Source: Plasmodium malariae (Eukaryota; Apicomplexa; Aconoidasida; Haemosporida; Plasmodiidae). From it: a DNA stretch of 64,000 nt. The stretch is taken from the NCBI RefSeq assembly GCF_900090045.1, contig NW_021638326.1:1-64000 (forward strand). Reading direction: 5' to 3'. Position 1 is the stretch's first letter. Each line of letters begins with the position of its first letter. This document shows, in pieces, positions 13,935 to 29,441 of the stretch. The notes below the pieces were generated by a model. It saw nothing but the letters and a program-made list of their open reading frames with translations, searched no databases and had not been told where the DNA came from. The position numbers and the translations under genes were made by a program.

Positions 13935-14885
13935 ATGAAAAAAAGCATTATGATTTTCTCATTTATTAAAATTGTTCTACTTATCTTTTTAACGTGGATA
14001 CCTCATTTAAGTGATCATGTTGTATGATAAAATTATTTAAGAATATTTTTGTTATTTATATTTTTTATTTTATATTTTTATGAATACTGATTTCATTATT
14101 ATATTATTTATTCATTAAATAAGTATTATTTTGTTTTGTATTTTTAGATTACGTTTAACAAATACCTAGGCAAAAAGTACATGCTTGCTATAAAATTAGA
14201 CGACAGAATATATCGATTACTAGCAAAATATAAAAAGGATAAGGATTCAAAAGTATTGTTAAGAGACGATATATCAAATAATGGAATGGACCAAAAAAAG
14301 GACATATCTAATACTGAAAAGGAGTGCACAGAAAAAAAGAAAGAATTATATAGAGGTTCATTAAATAATTATGGTAGACACAAACAAGATATGAACAATA
14401 AATATTCTAAATTTGTGACAAAAAAATACAGTTATCTTGAAAAAAAAATATTCAAAGAGCTGGATTTTGTAGATTTTCTTAAAAGCAACAAGAATATTAG
14501 TGATAAGACTTACAAAAAAATAATGCGTAAAAAATTCTCATTACGATTAGGATCACCTTTATTATTGTTTTTGTTGTTATCAACTATACTTATAGTAGAT
14601 ATATCTCTGCGTTTATCATCTGAGGGAAATGGATTTTGGAATCTATCAGGATTGGGAACGATTTTAAAAGAATATGAGGACAAATTGAAGCCTTATCTTG
14701 AATGGTTATCAAAACCCCTATTGACTTCAGCAGATAGCGCTTCCATTAGTGTACTAGGACCATTATTTAGTGTTATATTATTTGTTATACCCTTTTTAAT
14801 ATTAGGTGTCACACTTATATCGTACATTTTATATTACCATAGAAAAGCTAAAAAATATGACAAAATTAAGTTCAGTAAAAAGTGA
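13935..14885 (+). CDS. fam-l: fam-l exported protein, two exons, intact
   Basis: Exon 1 is 13935-14021 (29 codons, hydrophobic signal-like peptide), the intron 14022-14147, exon 2 14148-14885; the product is 274 residues. RIYRLLAK spans residues 49-56. KKIFKELDFVDFLK, the segment I take as the fam-l signature, begins at residue 128. Two membrane spans lie at about 162-181 and 234-258, separated by a ~50-residue loop, and the tail is basic. There is no break, and the A-run damaged in the copy at 2.3 kb has 9 A here. The protein is expected to be exported and inserted in a host-cell or vacuolar membrane. It closes the four-gene tandem array. Confidence 0.9.
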
Positions 14886-17800
14886 AATGAATAATAAAAA
14901 AAATGTTTTTCTACGTCACATATCTTTCAATATGATTTAATATCTATAATATAGTTTGTTATATGTATAATAAATATATAGTTAATTTTAGAAACTTTAT
15001 ACAAGCAATTACATATTAACGCCTTTTCTAATTCCCATAAATTAAAATGTGTTCTCAATTTTTTTATGAATTTGAATGTTTTAACATTTTTAAATTTGTA
15101 TATTGAATTATTATATTAACTTAATAATATATTACTACTTATAATATATATTTGTTTATTTAAATAGATTTCTATGAAGAATATATTCTTGTACCATAAA
15201 ATGAAAACATAACAGTATAATTTATATAATATTATTAGAATGTTTTTTTTAGTTATATTCAAAATAATAAAAATTTTGCTTACTCTTTTTTATCTTGTCA
15301 TAGCCGAAAATTACTATCTTTTAATATAATTAAAAAATATAAGATTAGATTTAATTTAACAATAAATATGTCTTTTATTGTATTTAATAAAATAAAGTGA
15401 GTATATATAGTTCCACTGTTATATATATATATTTACTAAAAAAAAACTTAATATTTATTTTGTAATATATGTCTTTGAGATATATGCTATTCCTATTTTC
15501 CCTAAAAATTTAATAAAACATGTTTAATTTTATTTTTTTTGAAAGACATAAAAGGGGAATTATTAATATATAATAAAGTGAGGTTCATTTTATGCATGGA
15601 TTATTTATAAGAGTTAACTAATTTCGGAACTCCAAATCCTTACAGTTTAATGAAAAGTTATGAATATTTATAATTTTATTATTCTTCATAATTGTAGTAT
15701 TATTTCTATTTTGAAAAAATGAACTAATAGTAAATTTTATTGAATATATATAGATAAATATAATACATATAATTCGTATTTTTTGTATCATTCAAATATT
15801 TAATTAACAAATTAAATTTAATCACATAATAATAGGTAATATGTACAAATCCTTTTTATTCTTCCCCCAAATATATGTAATATTCTATAAATGTTTTATA
15901 TGTCTACAAAGATATAAATTATCATTTCATTAATTAAATTAAATATGTATTTTATACAACCATTTCATTAACTTTAAGAATTTATTTTTATATTTGTCCT
16001 ATCTTTTATGGAATTACACAAATAAATTATGTAAATACTAATATTATTTAAGGTTCTATGCATATGTATAGTTTACTTTTACTATAACTAATTTACTAAT
16101 ATTTATAACTATTATTTTTTTAATAAGGTAAGAGTAACATTATCGAATTATATTTTTTTTCATATAATTCTTTAATATAGATTTGGAATTCAGGCTATAT
16201 ATAAAAAATAGTCTAGATTTATTAATGGAATTTTAGTTTTAGTAGAAACCGCATATAAGGGATTATTAGATTTATGCGAATTATGATGTTCCAGGAAATC
16301 AGAGTATTTCAGCATTTATTATTTAATTATTACAATTAAGTAATTGTTGATTTAGTTATGTTTTAAATATATTACATAAAAAATTTTGATATAATAAATT
16401 TGCACATTATTTTTATCATTGTTAAACACGTAAAAGGAAAAAATAAAAAAAATCATGATAAATAAATATTCCAATGAATTTTTGAGGATGTAAAAAAAAT
16501 TAAAGTATTCTCTTAATTGTATTAAATGGAACTTACATTTTATTATAATTTATTTGATAGTACAATTTTTCTACTGTTTACTTTATCAGTTTTTATGCTT
16601 TAACTTATTTATACGTAAAAAATTCTTTTTAATTAGGTAACATTTTTGCTGTTGAAATGATAAATGTTTGTAAGGAATACAAGAGGTTGTCATTAAGAAT
16701 GTAAACATATGAACATATACATTAGTGGAATAAAAATATATTTATTTCATTTTACGAGACTTGATTTAGCAATTCAAAAAAACCATTTTAACTGTAATAA
16801 TTTACTTTTTGTTTTTTTTTTTTAAGTAATTATAATTTTTTGCTTATAATGGATTTTTAATTTTTAATTGTGTAAAAATGTAGAAAGTGTAACAATAACA
16901 TGTTACAAAATAATTTTCTTGTCATAAGAAATTTTTATGTTATGTAAAAATATTAATTGTTTATGTTTCTCCTTAAGAATATGTTTTCAATAGTATTTAT
17001 TTAAACAGAATAGTATATTATGAATTCTTTTATAACTTTCTCAATATGAAAAATAGTATATTATTCATAATCTAAAATTTTCTTTTAAAAAACTTTTATA
17101 TAACTTAAATTTGTATTTAACATGGCTAGATTTATTTATAATATTATATGATTATTTTTATTTGCACGTATTATTATTTAGTATCACAGAATATAATATG
17201 CTTTTTATTTATTATATTACAAAGCAGTAAATATAATTAATATACATAATGCACTTATTTTTTATTTTCTATGATGCATAAAAATAATCCACAAAAATTA
17301 TGTATTAATTTAAGGCTATTTTTAATCTAGAATAATACTATATTTTAAAGGAAAATTATACTTGGAAATCTAAAAAATAAAAGGATAATTTAAGAAACAA
17401 ATAAAAAATTAAAAAACACGGGGAAATGTATTTACAATTTTTATTTTTGGAAATCAAAAATATATATTATTGTACAAACAAAAAAAAATAATAAAAACAT
17501 AATATATATATATATATGGTATAAATGCAAATGTATATTTTTTTATTTAACATTTCACTCAATAATATTATATTTTTATTTAATATTATAATATAAAAAT
17601 ATATTTCGTTTTTTTTATAATTATGAATGTTTATTGTGTTCTCAATTAATAGCTTTAATATATTCTAAGCTCCGAAGCTAAAAGAAGAACAACTATTACT
17701 AATATACATTTATGTAAATTTAAAAATTTATTTCAGAGTTTACAAAACAAATATAATATATGTTACTATATATTTTTAATTTTTATATATTTATATTCAA

Positions 17801-19529
17801 TTTTTTTTTATTTTATTTAATAAATATATATTAAATCTTAATGGGTAAATAATATAAATATGAATGTTTATATATCATTTTATTATGATAATTGTTATTA
17901 ATAGAGCTTTATAAAAATTTTATTCTTATGAAGGTGTATTATATTATTACTTAATATAAAAAATTAGGCATCAATTTATATTGTCATCACTCTTAGAAAA
18001 GTATTTTAAATTATTTTAATTCATATAAACATATAGCGAAAACCATATAGAGAATAATGTTAACGATTTTGATAACTTATTAAGATTGTTGTTTTTGGAA
18101 TGAATGATGCTTTAATAAACTATATAAAAAGATTACAAAAATTTTAAGGAAATACATAATGCGAATAATAAAGATCGTAAATATACTTATTCTCCTTTAA
18201 ATATAATAATGAATTCAGGAAAATTAAGAATATAATTATATATATTTGAAATATCATTTAATATATATTTTAATAATTATTAAGAATTTAGGTAAATTTG
18301 AAATAACTGTTACATATAGATTTATATTATATAATATATATTATCAAGATTATGCACTTATTTACATCTGAAATTATATTTTTTTATTTTGAAAATATAT
18401 ATTAATTATTGTATTTTGTTTTTAAAATGAACTTATTTAGCTTTTATTTATGTAATTTTTTATTCAGAATAATTCATAATATCATGGTACAATCGTATAT
18501 ATATTGATATAAATTGTGGAAATAAATAATATTATATAAATACAATTGAAATATAAAATAACGTAATATTTTAAGTTTCCAATATTTAAAAGAAGTAAAA
18601 CGATGTGTGTAATTTTATAATTTTAGTGTATAACAATCCTTTCAGGTATTTTAGATATAATTAATAAAAATATTCTTAAGAAGCACTTTATATATAATAT
18701 AATTTATTTATTAAGAATACATTTATTAAAGCATAATATTTTTTTCATTAATTAAAATTTTTATATCAGTAAAAGAAACTATTTTAACATTAAATGGATA
18801 TTATGTATTAGAATAACTCTCAAAGTTGGATAAATACGTTAGTATATCATAATTTTCATCCTGAAATATGATCTACGTTCATAAAAAATATTATTATTTT
18901 GAAAAAAAATATACAAGTGGATAATAATTTCTTTGATATGTAAGTTAAAATTCTTATGAATATAATGTAATAAAAATTAGTATTTATGTTTATATAACCT
19001 TGATATTAACTGCTTTATTATATATTACCGCAAGATCATATAATATTGATATATATGAATATTTTACAATATAATAATTTATTATAATTTACTAAAGCAT
19101 TACTAACCTAATTATTTTTATATTTTTTTCAAAACTAAATGCTTGAGTTTTTTATGACATAAATGGTAATTTCAAATATAATAATCACGTATATTTAAAA
19201 ACATGTTCCTACTAATTAATATCAATTTAATTTTTAAGATAAATATAAAATTATACATAACATAATAAAAGATCATGGGCCCTTGTTTTTTATATTTAGA
19301 AAGATATATTAATTAAAAACGTTATATTATTGAACACAGATATTCTATAATAAAATAGAATCTATAAGGGAGTTCATATGGGCACGTATTGGGTTTATAA
19401 TAAACGAAAATATTAAAATATTTTTATTTTAATGATTCGTTTCTTTAGAAGAACAATGACTTTTTATTTATTGAAATTATTTAAGTATTTATACATTTCG
19501 TATTTTTTTCTTAATTTTCGTAATGGCCT
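14886..19529. other. Long AT-rich spacer
   Basis: The conserved fam-type downstream block lies at 15050-15140 (GAATTTGAATGTTTTAAC), about 175 bases after the stop. Beyond it I see no gene, RNA or large repeat. Short hydrophobic open frames are no longer than expected at this base composition. Confidence 0.5.
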
Positions 19530-20560
19530 TAAAAGAGAGTTAACGTCATTTAAAACATATGAAAATATTAGTAATGAAAGGAAGAGTTAATGTCAAATTC
19601 AGTGCAATTCAAGTGTACATTTGAAAGATTGGAAGGAATAAACGGATTTGTATGATTATATCACAAACCACAGTACTACTGATACTTATTCTAGTAGTTC
19701 TGATGGTTTTATGTATTGGGGATATTGTAAATACCTTAATTCAATTAAATCACTGTATAACATGCACAGAATGAATTGTTGTAATTAATTTTGGAAGGAT
19801 ATTTGCAAAGGTTATTTTAATTGTGAAGAAGACTATAATCACAATTATTTAATAAATAAATTTTATTTTGAGAAAAGCAAGATTTCAAATTCTCAAAAAA
19901 TTATGTTACACATAACTACGGGGTGTAAAGAGTGAAAGCGAGAATTTTCAACCAGAAGAAATCATTACTTTTAACTCAATTGGATACAATCAGAGGGGGT
20001 AATCCTTATGGTAAGTAAGTATAGTCATGTAAGAGCATACCAATAACACCAGAAGTTTCTAAAAAAAATGATTAAATGAGAAAATATTAAAGTGAAGCCT
20101 GAATTATGTGTTACTGAATTTGCGCATAAAGTGCTAGTGTTCAGTGATATATAAGAAAAAGTAAATGCTGGAAGTAATATCTCGGATAAGGAAAGTAGTG
20201 TTTGAAAATCTGAAAGAAAAGGAGTAGTTAAGTGTTTCTTTTTTTTTATTAGATAGAAAGATTGTTATAGTTTTTCAAAATTTCTTGCATTAGAAGTTTT
20301 ACAAAATTCCCCGTCTCCGGTACGAAGCCCAATATTAACAGTAGCAGAGGCCCACAAAAGAGAATCCAATAAATTAAAGTTGAATCATACAGAAGATTTA
20401 TAAAAAGTTAAAAAACGTTTGCACATTGTTGATGATAACATTAATACTTAAGTAAGTTTAATATGTCTATATCTATTTGATTCTCTCTAGGTATATCAGT
20501 TGCTCATATTCTAGCAGTAACTGTCGTTTTTCTCCTTTTTTACAGAGTATAAACAAATTA
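19530..20560 (+). pseudogene. pir: Decayed pir gene with in-frame stops
   Basis: From 19540 one frame reads as PIR sequence for about 100 codons. It has an LTSFKTYENISN start, then LYDYITNHSTT, then CKYLNSIKSLY, a Cys-Cys pair, and GYFNCEEDYNHNYL. This order matches the N-terminal half of PIR ectodomains. Stops interrupt it at 19588, 19639 and 19786 without any frameshift between them. Later pieces in other frames are a variable-region remnant (about 20318-20400) and a membrane span ending in LFYR at about 20490-20555, where a splice donor would be expected. No exon 1 or exon 3 was identified. It is clearly non-coding now, and is most like the long PIR at 38.5 kb in layout. Confidence 0.8.
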
Positions 20561-23500
20561 CATATTAATATATAAATATTTTATAATGCTGTATATAATT
20601 AAATTTGCTTAAAAATTTATAATTATAAAGTAAAACTATATTATATTTTTTTCATATTATGCATTTTTATATTAGTTTACTACAATATATTCATAGTTAC
20701 ATAAACGGACAAAAAAGAGGAAAATAAAGAATTATTCATGTAAAAATATAAGCAAATCATCATAAGCTTGTACATCAAGCAGTTTTGGTAGATATATTAA
20801 AAGATATCTAGTAATTAGGACTTGTTCTCTTATTTAAGTTACCTTGTGTTAGTATAACCCATATAACGAAGTGAATTAGAATATGAGTATTTAAAAAATA
20901 ATAAATTATAATTTATAAGTAATGTTATTTTATAAGAACAAAATAAAAGAAGGAAAAAGAAAAAATTCAAATTAAAAGGAAAAAAACATATTTATAAATA
21001 TCATAGAACTAATGTGTGAAAGTTATAAAGTATTCAAATAGTAATGTTATAAAGAAATAAAAAAATAAATAAACAAGAAAATAAATAAACATAAAAATTT
21101 TGTATGATATTATAAACTATATAACGTAAACGTAAATTAAATAAGTTTTCCTTAAATTAATAATACAAAATGACACATATTTTACATATGATAAAATTAA
21201 CAATAAATGTTTATCAATAAATAGATTAGAATATATTGATAAATATTAGATATAAAGTAAAAAAATTTGAAGATTTAACAAATTTTATTATAAATATATT
21301 TCTAAAACTATAAAAAAGTATAAATAGTGATTTATAATTTATATTATAAGTAATTATAAATAATGTACTTATTATAAAATGTGATAAAAAAAATCATTGA
21401 TTGATATCGTAAAGAGAAAATTGAATAATCAAATATTATGTACAATGATAAATTTGTTTTACAAAATTCCGTTATAGAATAATTATAAATGAAGTTAAAT
21501 AATAAGAATAATATCATGAAAATATCTATATATATAATTTATACATTTCCTTTTTTTGTATATATAAAATAATAATTAGTGTTTATGTTTTTTGATATTA
21601 TTCTTTACTTTTTGTTGTAAGGTTCCTTTTACTTAACAAATTACTATATTTAGATGTATTTTTATATAAACTAATATAAAAAATTTATAATAAAATAAAA
21701 TGGACTTTATGATTATATATAATTTTTTTTAATTACTTTAGTATATAATAATTCACAAAAATATTCTGATAAAATTTATATTAACATAAGAAATATATTA
21801 ATAATACATGAAATTTTTTTATTTTTATGTAGTATTCGAAATTATTATGGCAAGTTAAATAAGAATAAAATTTGTAACAAAATTAAAAATAAATAACACA
21901 TGAAAATTAGTAATTGAATTCATATAATATTTAATATATGATTTTATATTACTTCTTAAAATATTAAATAAATTATAATATAAATATAATTATGACTACG
22001 TCATAAATAAAAATATAAATTGAAAGATGTAGATGTTTCTCTGTGAGCGGCATATTTTTAAAAGATATTTTTTTATTCTGAAGATTTTAAGGAATGAATT
22101 TTTATAAATAATTTACAAAAATAAAGTATATATATCTATATGTATATAGTGGAATGCATTTTGTATTATATTTAAATTATAAACTCAAAAAGAAAATATT
22201 TGTCAAGGAATGTCTAATGATAGTGAATGAGTGTAATAATGAAAATTTTTTATTATTGTTAAAATACAAAATATTTGTTTTAGAAAATGATAATATAAAA
22301 TTTATTTTTTAATTTTTTTTACGTATTTTAGCAGAAAACTATGCATAATTATAATATTACAAATTCATTTTATAGACTATTTATTACATATATTATTATA
22401 TGAAACATTTTTTTCTAGAGAAAATAAATGTAACAAAGTGCTAGAATGTTTTTATTGTGTATATGTAAATTTGAATAACTTTTTGATAAATTAATAAATT
22501 ATATCATATATTATGTACAAAATAAAATAGAAACAAAAAAAATTTACACATAAATATAATCTTATGTTTACTAATGAATAAATCAAAAAGTAAGAGACAT
22601 TTAACATAATAAAAAAAAAATATAAAAATATGAGCATTTAATAAAATAAAGCTCCCATTAAATAAATGATTAATGAATGAATTTTTCTGAATATATGACA
22701 CTATATGTGAGGATATTTTTATTCTTATTAATATAATTTTGTCCATAATATTATTAGCGACTCAATATTCATTTTTTTAAAGATCATAATTTTTTTACAA
22801 TTGAACATTCTTAAGAATACTTATATTTATGTAACAATAATATAAAGTATTTTGTAATTAAAGGCTGAAAATAATAATAAAAAAATATGTAATTCTAATA
22901 GCTAAGAGTAATCAGTATGTGTATATAGAACTGTTTGAAGAAATGAATAAAATTTAATTATATATGTTAGAGAGGTATCATAAAGATATATAATAATAAT
23001 ATATATTACTAATGATATATTTAAAAATGTTAAAATTAGGGTTATGTAATAACATTAATGATAATGTAAAAATAATGTCTTCATATTGCAATATATACAT
23101 AAAAAATAAAATTATATAATTTTAAACTAATAAAAAAGAAGTTATTAATATATTCAAAACTTATTTTATTCAATGTAATATTTGTGATAGTTAAAGTTAG
23201 TGCAGATTTCCTTTTTTTGTATTATGATAAAAAATACAAAGGAATATTTATTGAATATATTAATTACTCCTTAAATTTAATGTAAAAAATAGTTATAAAC
23301 ATTTCACAATGAAAGGAGGTATTAAGTAAATTATATTTTCTTAATACTAATATATTTAAGGAATTTTTTTCATTATAAGCTTTCTTTTGATGAGTACAAA
23401 CTATGCAAAGCTGATTTTATCCTAATTTTATGGTAAATAGATTTATATCAATATTTCTAAATATCACATAATAATGAAAAGTTAAGAAAAATATAAATAA

Positions 23501-24533
23501 ATATATCTTTAAATAATAAATTATATGTAACATCATATTATTTCCATCATTTTATTAATATAATCATAATAATACAATATCTATTATTTATTGTAAATTT
23601 ATAAAAATATTAATGAATAATCTTTAATATAAGTAATAATATGATGGTATATATACTAATATTTTTAATTAAAAACTTTTGAAAATAAATTTAACAATCA
23701 TATTTTACTAATTATAAAAACATAATATTCCAATAAGGTGGTATAGAGAGATATTCGACGTAAATAGTATATATTAAAGAAATAATTCTTTATATATCGA
23801 GATAAATGTATATAAGATATATTTATTTTAATTTTTGTAATTCTAAGTTACAGAAATTTATACTATTAAATATTAAAATAATATTTAAATAAATAAATTT
23901 TTCTCAAAAACATGATATGAATTTTAAGTTCAATACATATTTTCCTGATTTTTACATTTACAGTGATATTATAAGTAACTTAACTAAGAGAGTAATTTAC
24001 TAGGAAAATGCAACTATATATATATATGAACATATCTAGTTGAATATGTTAGGTAAAAATTCCTTACATTAATTATGAAGAAACCATTTAATAAATAATA
24101 TATTTTTAAGAATGTTAAATGATGAAATTGTATTCGTTCTTACATGTAATATCTTGCCATATGTATTTTAGGGAAAATATTAAATTTATGATATGTAATT
24201 ATAATTTGTATCATTTTAATATAAGAACAAATTTAAAAATATTATAATTACTTTTTTATTATTATATAAAATTATCTATTGTGCTGATTACGTAACATAT
24301 ATAAGTGTTTCCTTTACATAAGTATAATTATGTTATAATAAATTGTACTTTATAAAATTGTAAAAATGATTCCTAGTAAATAATAAATTTTTACATTTTA
24401 GAATCTTTAATAAATCTTATGAAAATTATGAATATATTATGTATTTTTATATATAATATATAAATAAATATGCTTTTATAATGTTTTTTATTCCCCCATT
24501 TTGAATATTCTAAGACTGAAGACGTGTATTAAA
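20561..24533. other. Long AT-rich spacer upstream of the PIR gene
   Basis: Nothing gene-like was found. The 80-codon minus-strand frame at 22504-22746 is hydrophobic low-complexity sequence and is not credited. The end of the spacer should include the promoter of the PIR gene at 24534. Confidence 0.45.
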
Positions 24534-25774
24534 ATGTCCAGTGTACTACAGGTTTATAACTTTTTAAATTGAGAATTATGCATATTCAGTGGAATATTTT
24601 TTATCTCATGAACTACGTTAATAAAATAAATCTAATAAATAAGGCTTTTCTAATTATGTAAAATTTTTTTTTTTTTTTTTTTTTTATTTACTCTAAGGAA
24701 AATTTTATACAATCGCTACCATCCAAAATTTATTATAGACAAAATTTTGAGACAAAAGTCAATTATTGCTTATCGTATGAAGATGAAGAAAAATTTCTAA
24801 AAAAAAGAAATGAGATATATAATAATGGAAAAATTAAAAGTATTGCAGATAAGCTTATGAGTCCTTTGTGTTATGTGGCTTTTACTAATGAAGGAGATGA
24901 ATGTAATAAGCAATATCATAATTTGTACTATTGGTTAGGAAATGAATTATTTAATAAATTAGAGGAAGATTCATTTTCAAAAGTTATTGGAATACTTGAG
25001 GATGTTTCAAATGTTTTCTCTGGGGGTGGTAGATGCAAGTGTAAATTTTTTAAAAATATTAATAAGGAGAAGTTTGAAAAAATGAAGATTGTTTTTGATT
25101 ACTGTAAAGATCACGAGAAGATTGAAAAAACCTTGGAACTGTATAAGAAAACATGTGATAGTAAATTTAATGATTATCTTGTTAAAGCTAATAGTGCTTA
25201 TAATGAAATATATAATTGTACAGAAAATAATTCTGAACCATATTGTTATGAACTTAAAAATCATGTTACTAATTGCCTTAATAAAAAGCTATCTTCTTTG
25301 AAGTGTGAAATAAAGGAAGTTTCCACAGAAGACAAAGCTTCAAGCCAATATAATACTGATTATATTGACCCAGAATATGTAAGATATGCATCTATTTTTA
25401 GTTCATCTCAAATTTTCCTGTACTTCGTTCTACCCTTTATTGGTATTTTGTTAATTGGTTTCCTTCTATATAAAGTAATTATTAATATAAAATATAAATT
25501 TAAATATTCTAATTTTCTACTATTTGTATTTTTTTAATAGATATATAAATGGAAATAACTATGAAATAATTATTATATAATCATCTTATATATATCATTT
25601 AAATAATAGTTTACTCCAGTTTGGTCATGGATACAAGCTCGAGTATTAAAGAAAAAATCAATTAGACGTAATTTTAATGATATGGATAAACTAGAATTAA
25701 CAGAATATACATATGAAAAAAGAAAATCAAATGTAAGTAGAAGACAATTAAATGTAGGATATTATGCTACATGA
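24534..25774 (+). CDS. pir: PIR protein, three exons, intact
   Basis: Exon 1 is 24534-24551 (six codons, MSSVLQ), intron 24552-24697, exon 2 24698-25474, intron 25475-25609, exon 3 25610-25774. All junctions are GT/AG in phase 0, and a long T-run at 24664-24685 precedes the first acceptor. The product is 319 residues. It has a Cys-rich, alpha-helical ectodomain with at least ten cysteines, including a GRCKCKFF cluster at about 117-124. One membrane span lies at about 243-264, ending in FLLYK. The cytoplasmic tail opens FTPVWSW and is rich in Lys/Arg. This is the classic Plasmodium interspersed repeat layout. PIR proteins are variant antigens placed in or near the infected red-cell membrane and are linked to immune evasion and sequestration; the role of this member is unknown. 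A single-frame reading would wrongly start at the internal Met at 24857 and end in intron 2. Confidence 0.93.
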
Positions 25775-28700
25775 GTAATCTTTTACGAAAAGAAAAGAAT
25801 ATATTGAATTTATATTAAGAATAATAATTTTAGCAAGAATACATGTCCACATAATCTTCTATTTAAAAAGCAAAAAAAAAAAAAAAAAAAAAGAAAACAA
25901 ATACATAAAATAGAAAGTATATACCGATAGACATTAAATTATGATATACAACTGATATTGCAATTTAACTTAATAAGAATACCTCATTGATATATTATCA
26001 TTGTAAAAAAGATTATTAATTAAAATATATAGAGAACTACAAATAACCAAAAATATGGTATATTAAATTAGAAATTTCCGAATGTTTTGTTTTTCTAATT
26101 TATATATCATTAGTCAAATTGGAGCTAAAACTGAATTATAATATTGGAATTTTTGGAGTTTATACAAATTAAATATTTTTTACATATAGAAATTTAGTTG
26201 AAACTCATAATTTAAAGTAGCACAAAGCATATAGGGATAGTTCATTATATGAAAAAGTACATTGTAAATAATTGTTATTAATACATGAGAAAAATGTATC
26301 ATGCGAAACATATTATATATTATATACCAATAGAAGTATAAATAGTAAACAATAAAATGAGGGATTATATATATTGTAAATTCTTCTATAAATAATATTA
26401 ATATTGAAAATAGAAATAATTTCCGTGGATGAATTACTTTAAACATCTTTTTATATAAATATGTAAATATATGTTTTTATTTAGCTCTTAATAATAATGA
26501 AAGAAGTCAAATGGGAAAAAAGATAAATATAATTTTAGTCTTTTTTATTATAAATACTTCTATAAATAAGTAGTTCATCTACAATATATATTTAAAATTT
26601 TTATAATAAGAAAAATTGCTATACAACAATAGAAGAAATTGTGATAATTAAAAATATTTTATAAAACACCTTAGAAAAATGAGATTTGAGAATTTCATTG
26701 ATAAAAATATTATTCCTAAATACAACACCGTAGATAAAGCTAATGCATAGAGTTACCAGTAATTAATGAAGTTTTTTTTTGTGTGATGTATAAAAGATAT
26801 CCTACATAAAATAGTATATTATATAAAAATTATTAAGAATATTGTGTTATTTTTGTAATTTTATATTATATATATATTATTTCTTAAAAATATATAGTAT
26901 ATAGTCAAAATATAAATACACAACGAAACATATTTTGTATATTTATATAATGTATTATTAAATTCGTTGAAAAAATATTAAAACGAAAAACATAATATTA
27001 TAAAGAATAATATGTATAAGAGCTATAATAAAAAAATAGTATAATTTAAACAAAGCGATGAGTTATTTAACTATCTATGGATGAGAGAAATAAAATGATA
27101 GTATAATTATTTTACAATTATATACAAAATTGTTGAAGTTTAAAATATATACTATCATAGGAAATATATAATGTAACATTAAAATATTAATGATACATAA
27201 AAATAACAAATGAAAAAATTATATTATACATAAATCTAATAATATATATAAATAAAATATATTAAATTTAACATAAATTCTGTAGTAAAAATAGTACGTA
27301 AAAGTAACAAGAGAAATAAAAATAGAGAAATAATAAAAGAATGTTCAATAAATATATACATCTTAGGCCTACAATTTGTTTTAATTTTTTTTAATAATTT
27401 ATTTATTATAAAAGTAATTTTTTTAGGAAAGATCCTATACATTATATTTAGATGGTTAAAATCATATATTTAATATATAATATTTTTATAATTATCCCTG
27501 AAACTAAATGTAACAAGGGGAAAGGAATTAAAACTTATGAATACAAGAATTTCTTCTTTCAAAGTTATATTTTATAAAATATCAAACTTTTTTCATTTAT
27601 ATTGGTTGCATAAAAGTTACAATTTAATATATTATTTCGGGAGCATTTATGTTTAAATCCCGAATGCCATATATTAATGTCCTTAACATTTTAAATAAAA
27701 ATGTCCATACATAAAATAATTTCCCAAGTTTTACAATATTTTTTATATTTAAAATTTCGTATTTTTAATTTACATTAAATTATAGTGCAAATTATTCTAT
27801 ATGATATTATGCTATTATAAATATTATATATTCCATTATGTTTTAATTAAAATATTAAACTATATTTTAAGTGAAAGTATTAATAATATATGAATTATAT
27901 ATATGATTTTTGATTAAATTTAGATACGATATTTTTACGTGATATTTAATTTTCTTATAAATGCTATTTTCTAAACACAAATTAACCTAAACGTTTATGG
28001 ATAATATTTTTATTGTAATAATGCGATTTGTATATATAAAAATGTGTTTCCTAGAATTTAAATAAGCTTATATATTCAACTTTTTTTTGCAAAAATATAA
28101 TTCAAGCTAGAAAAAGTAAGATAAATATATGGATAAATGAAAGTAAAAAAGTCCACTACATTGCAAAGAAAAATTTTAGTATATTTCTTAATACTTTTTC
28201 TTTTTTTTTGTTATTAATAAACGTTATAACAATTTATTTAATTATATTCTTTTCTGTAAAAGGTATATATGTGCGTATAAAATAATTTAGTTTATGTTTT
28301 CATATACTCGTAAGAAATTTCAGAAATATTAGTATAAACATAATATGCAGTAATAATATATGTAAAAGATCATTAATTTTTACTAATAAAATATATCACG
28401 AATAAATTAAGCGATGACTACATTAATGATAATATCAGTGAAGTTAAAGAATTTTTGATTTAATTTAGTTTTAAAGAAATTATTTGAATTTCTATGAATA
28501 AATAGACAACAAAAAAGATATTTATTTTTATGCGTGAAAAGATTAATAAAATGCATTACTTAACCAAGATTATTATGGTTTCAACACATTTTATGCATGT
28601 ATTATACCATGTTTTTTTGTTTATTACATTTTATCTAAATATATTTGTTTAATTATAAAAAAAAAAAGTAATTTGTGTGTGTAAAAACATGTTGTTTACA

Positions 28701-29441
28701 AATAGCCACGTAAACTAAATCTAATGAAAAATTATAAATTTCAGTGATTATTATAAAAATATAAAAAATAATTTAATATTATATTTTTTAAAACTATATA
28801 TCTTTATAAATTATGTATTGTTTAACAGATTTTCTCTTCAAATATACTAAAAACCATAAGAAAAAGCATGTGTTATATTTAGTAAAACAGGGAAAATTTC
28901 GGAAAATATATATAATTTGAATTTATTAATATTTTTTTTTTATTGTTATATATACTAATATATTTTTTATCAATAATGTGTTCTTTTTCATAAATACATT
29001 ATTTATATAATTAGAATAATTACTAGGAAAACTTAAAAATACTAATAATACTAGAAATACCTAGAATAATAATATATATCTATATTTTATACATGGTATG
29101 TTGTAAATAAATTCAAAACTTTCAACAAAAAAAAAAAGCTTGGTAAATTACTTTAATATGCAATTGAATTATACATTGTGAATATACATGAATTGATTGA
29201 AACTGTGTAATTTTACTTGAAGTTAATTTTTTATAGATAATGATAATTATATAATTTTATAGAATCCTTTTTCATATATATTTTTTTTTTTGGATTAGGT
29301 TTTAATATATGTATATGTATATTAATTTTATAAGAAACATATTAATAAAAATAAAAGAGGTATTTTTATATTGTTGGAAGTGTATAACTTAATGTTAATT
29401 TTTTCTTTATCGTACATATTAGAATTGTAGAGATTTATAAC
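25775..29441. other. Long AT-rich spacer
   Basis: Contains a 21-base A-run at about 25872-25892 soon after the PIR stop. No supportable gene was seen on either strand. The final part (about 29370-29441) resembles fam-type upstream flanks, with AACTTAATGTTAATTTTTT. Confidence 0.45.

Noticed and set aside
25007..25301. Open frames of 70-85 codons on both strands inside the PIR gene
   Set aside because: Shadows of PIR exon 2 in other frames; no independent motif.
26180..26446. 88-codon minus-strand frame with hydrophobic content
   Set aside because: Composition is as expected from AT-rich DNA; no family resemblance or splice context.
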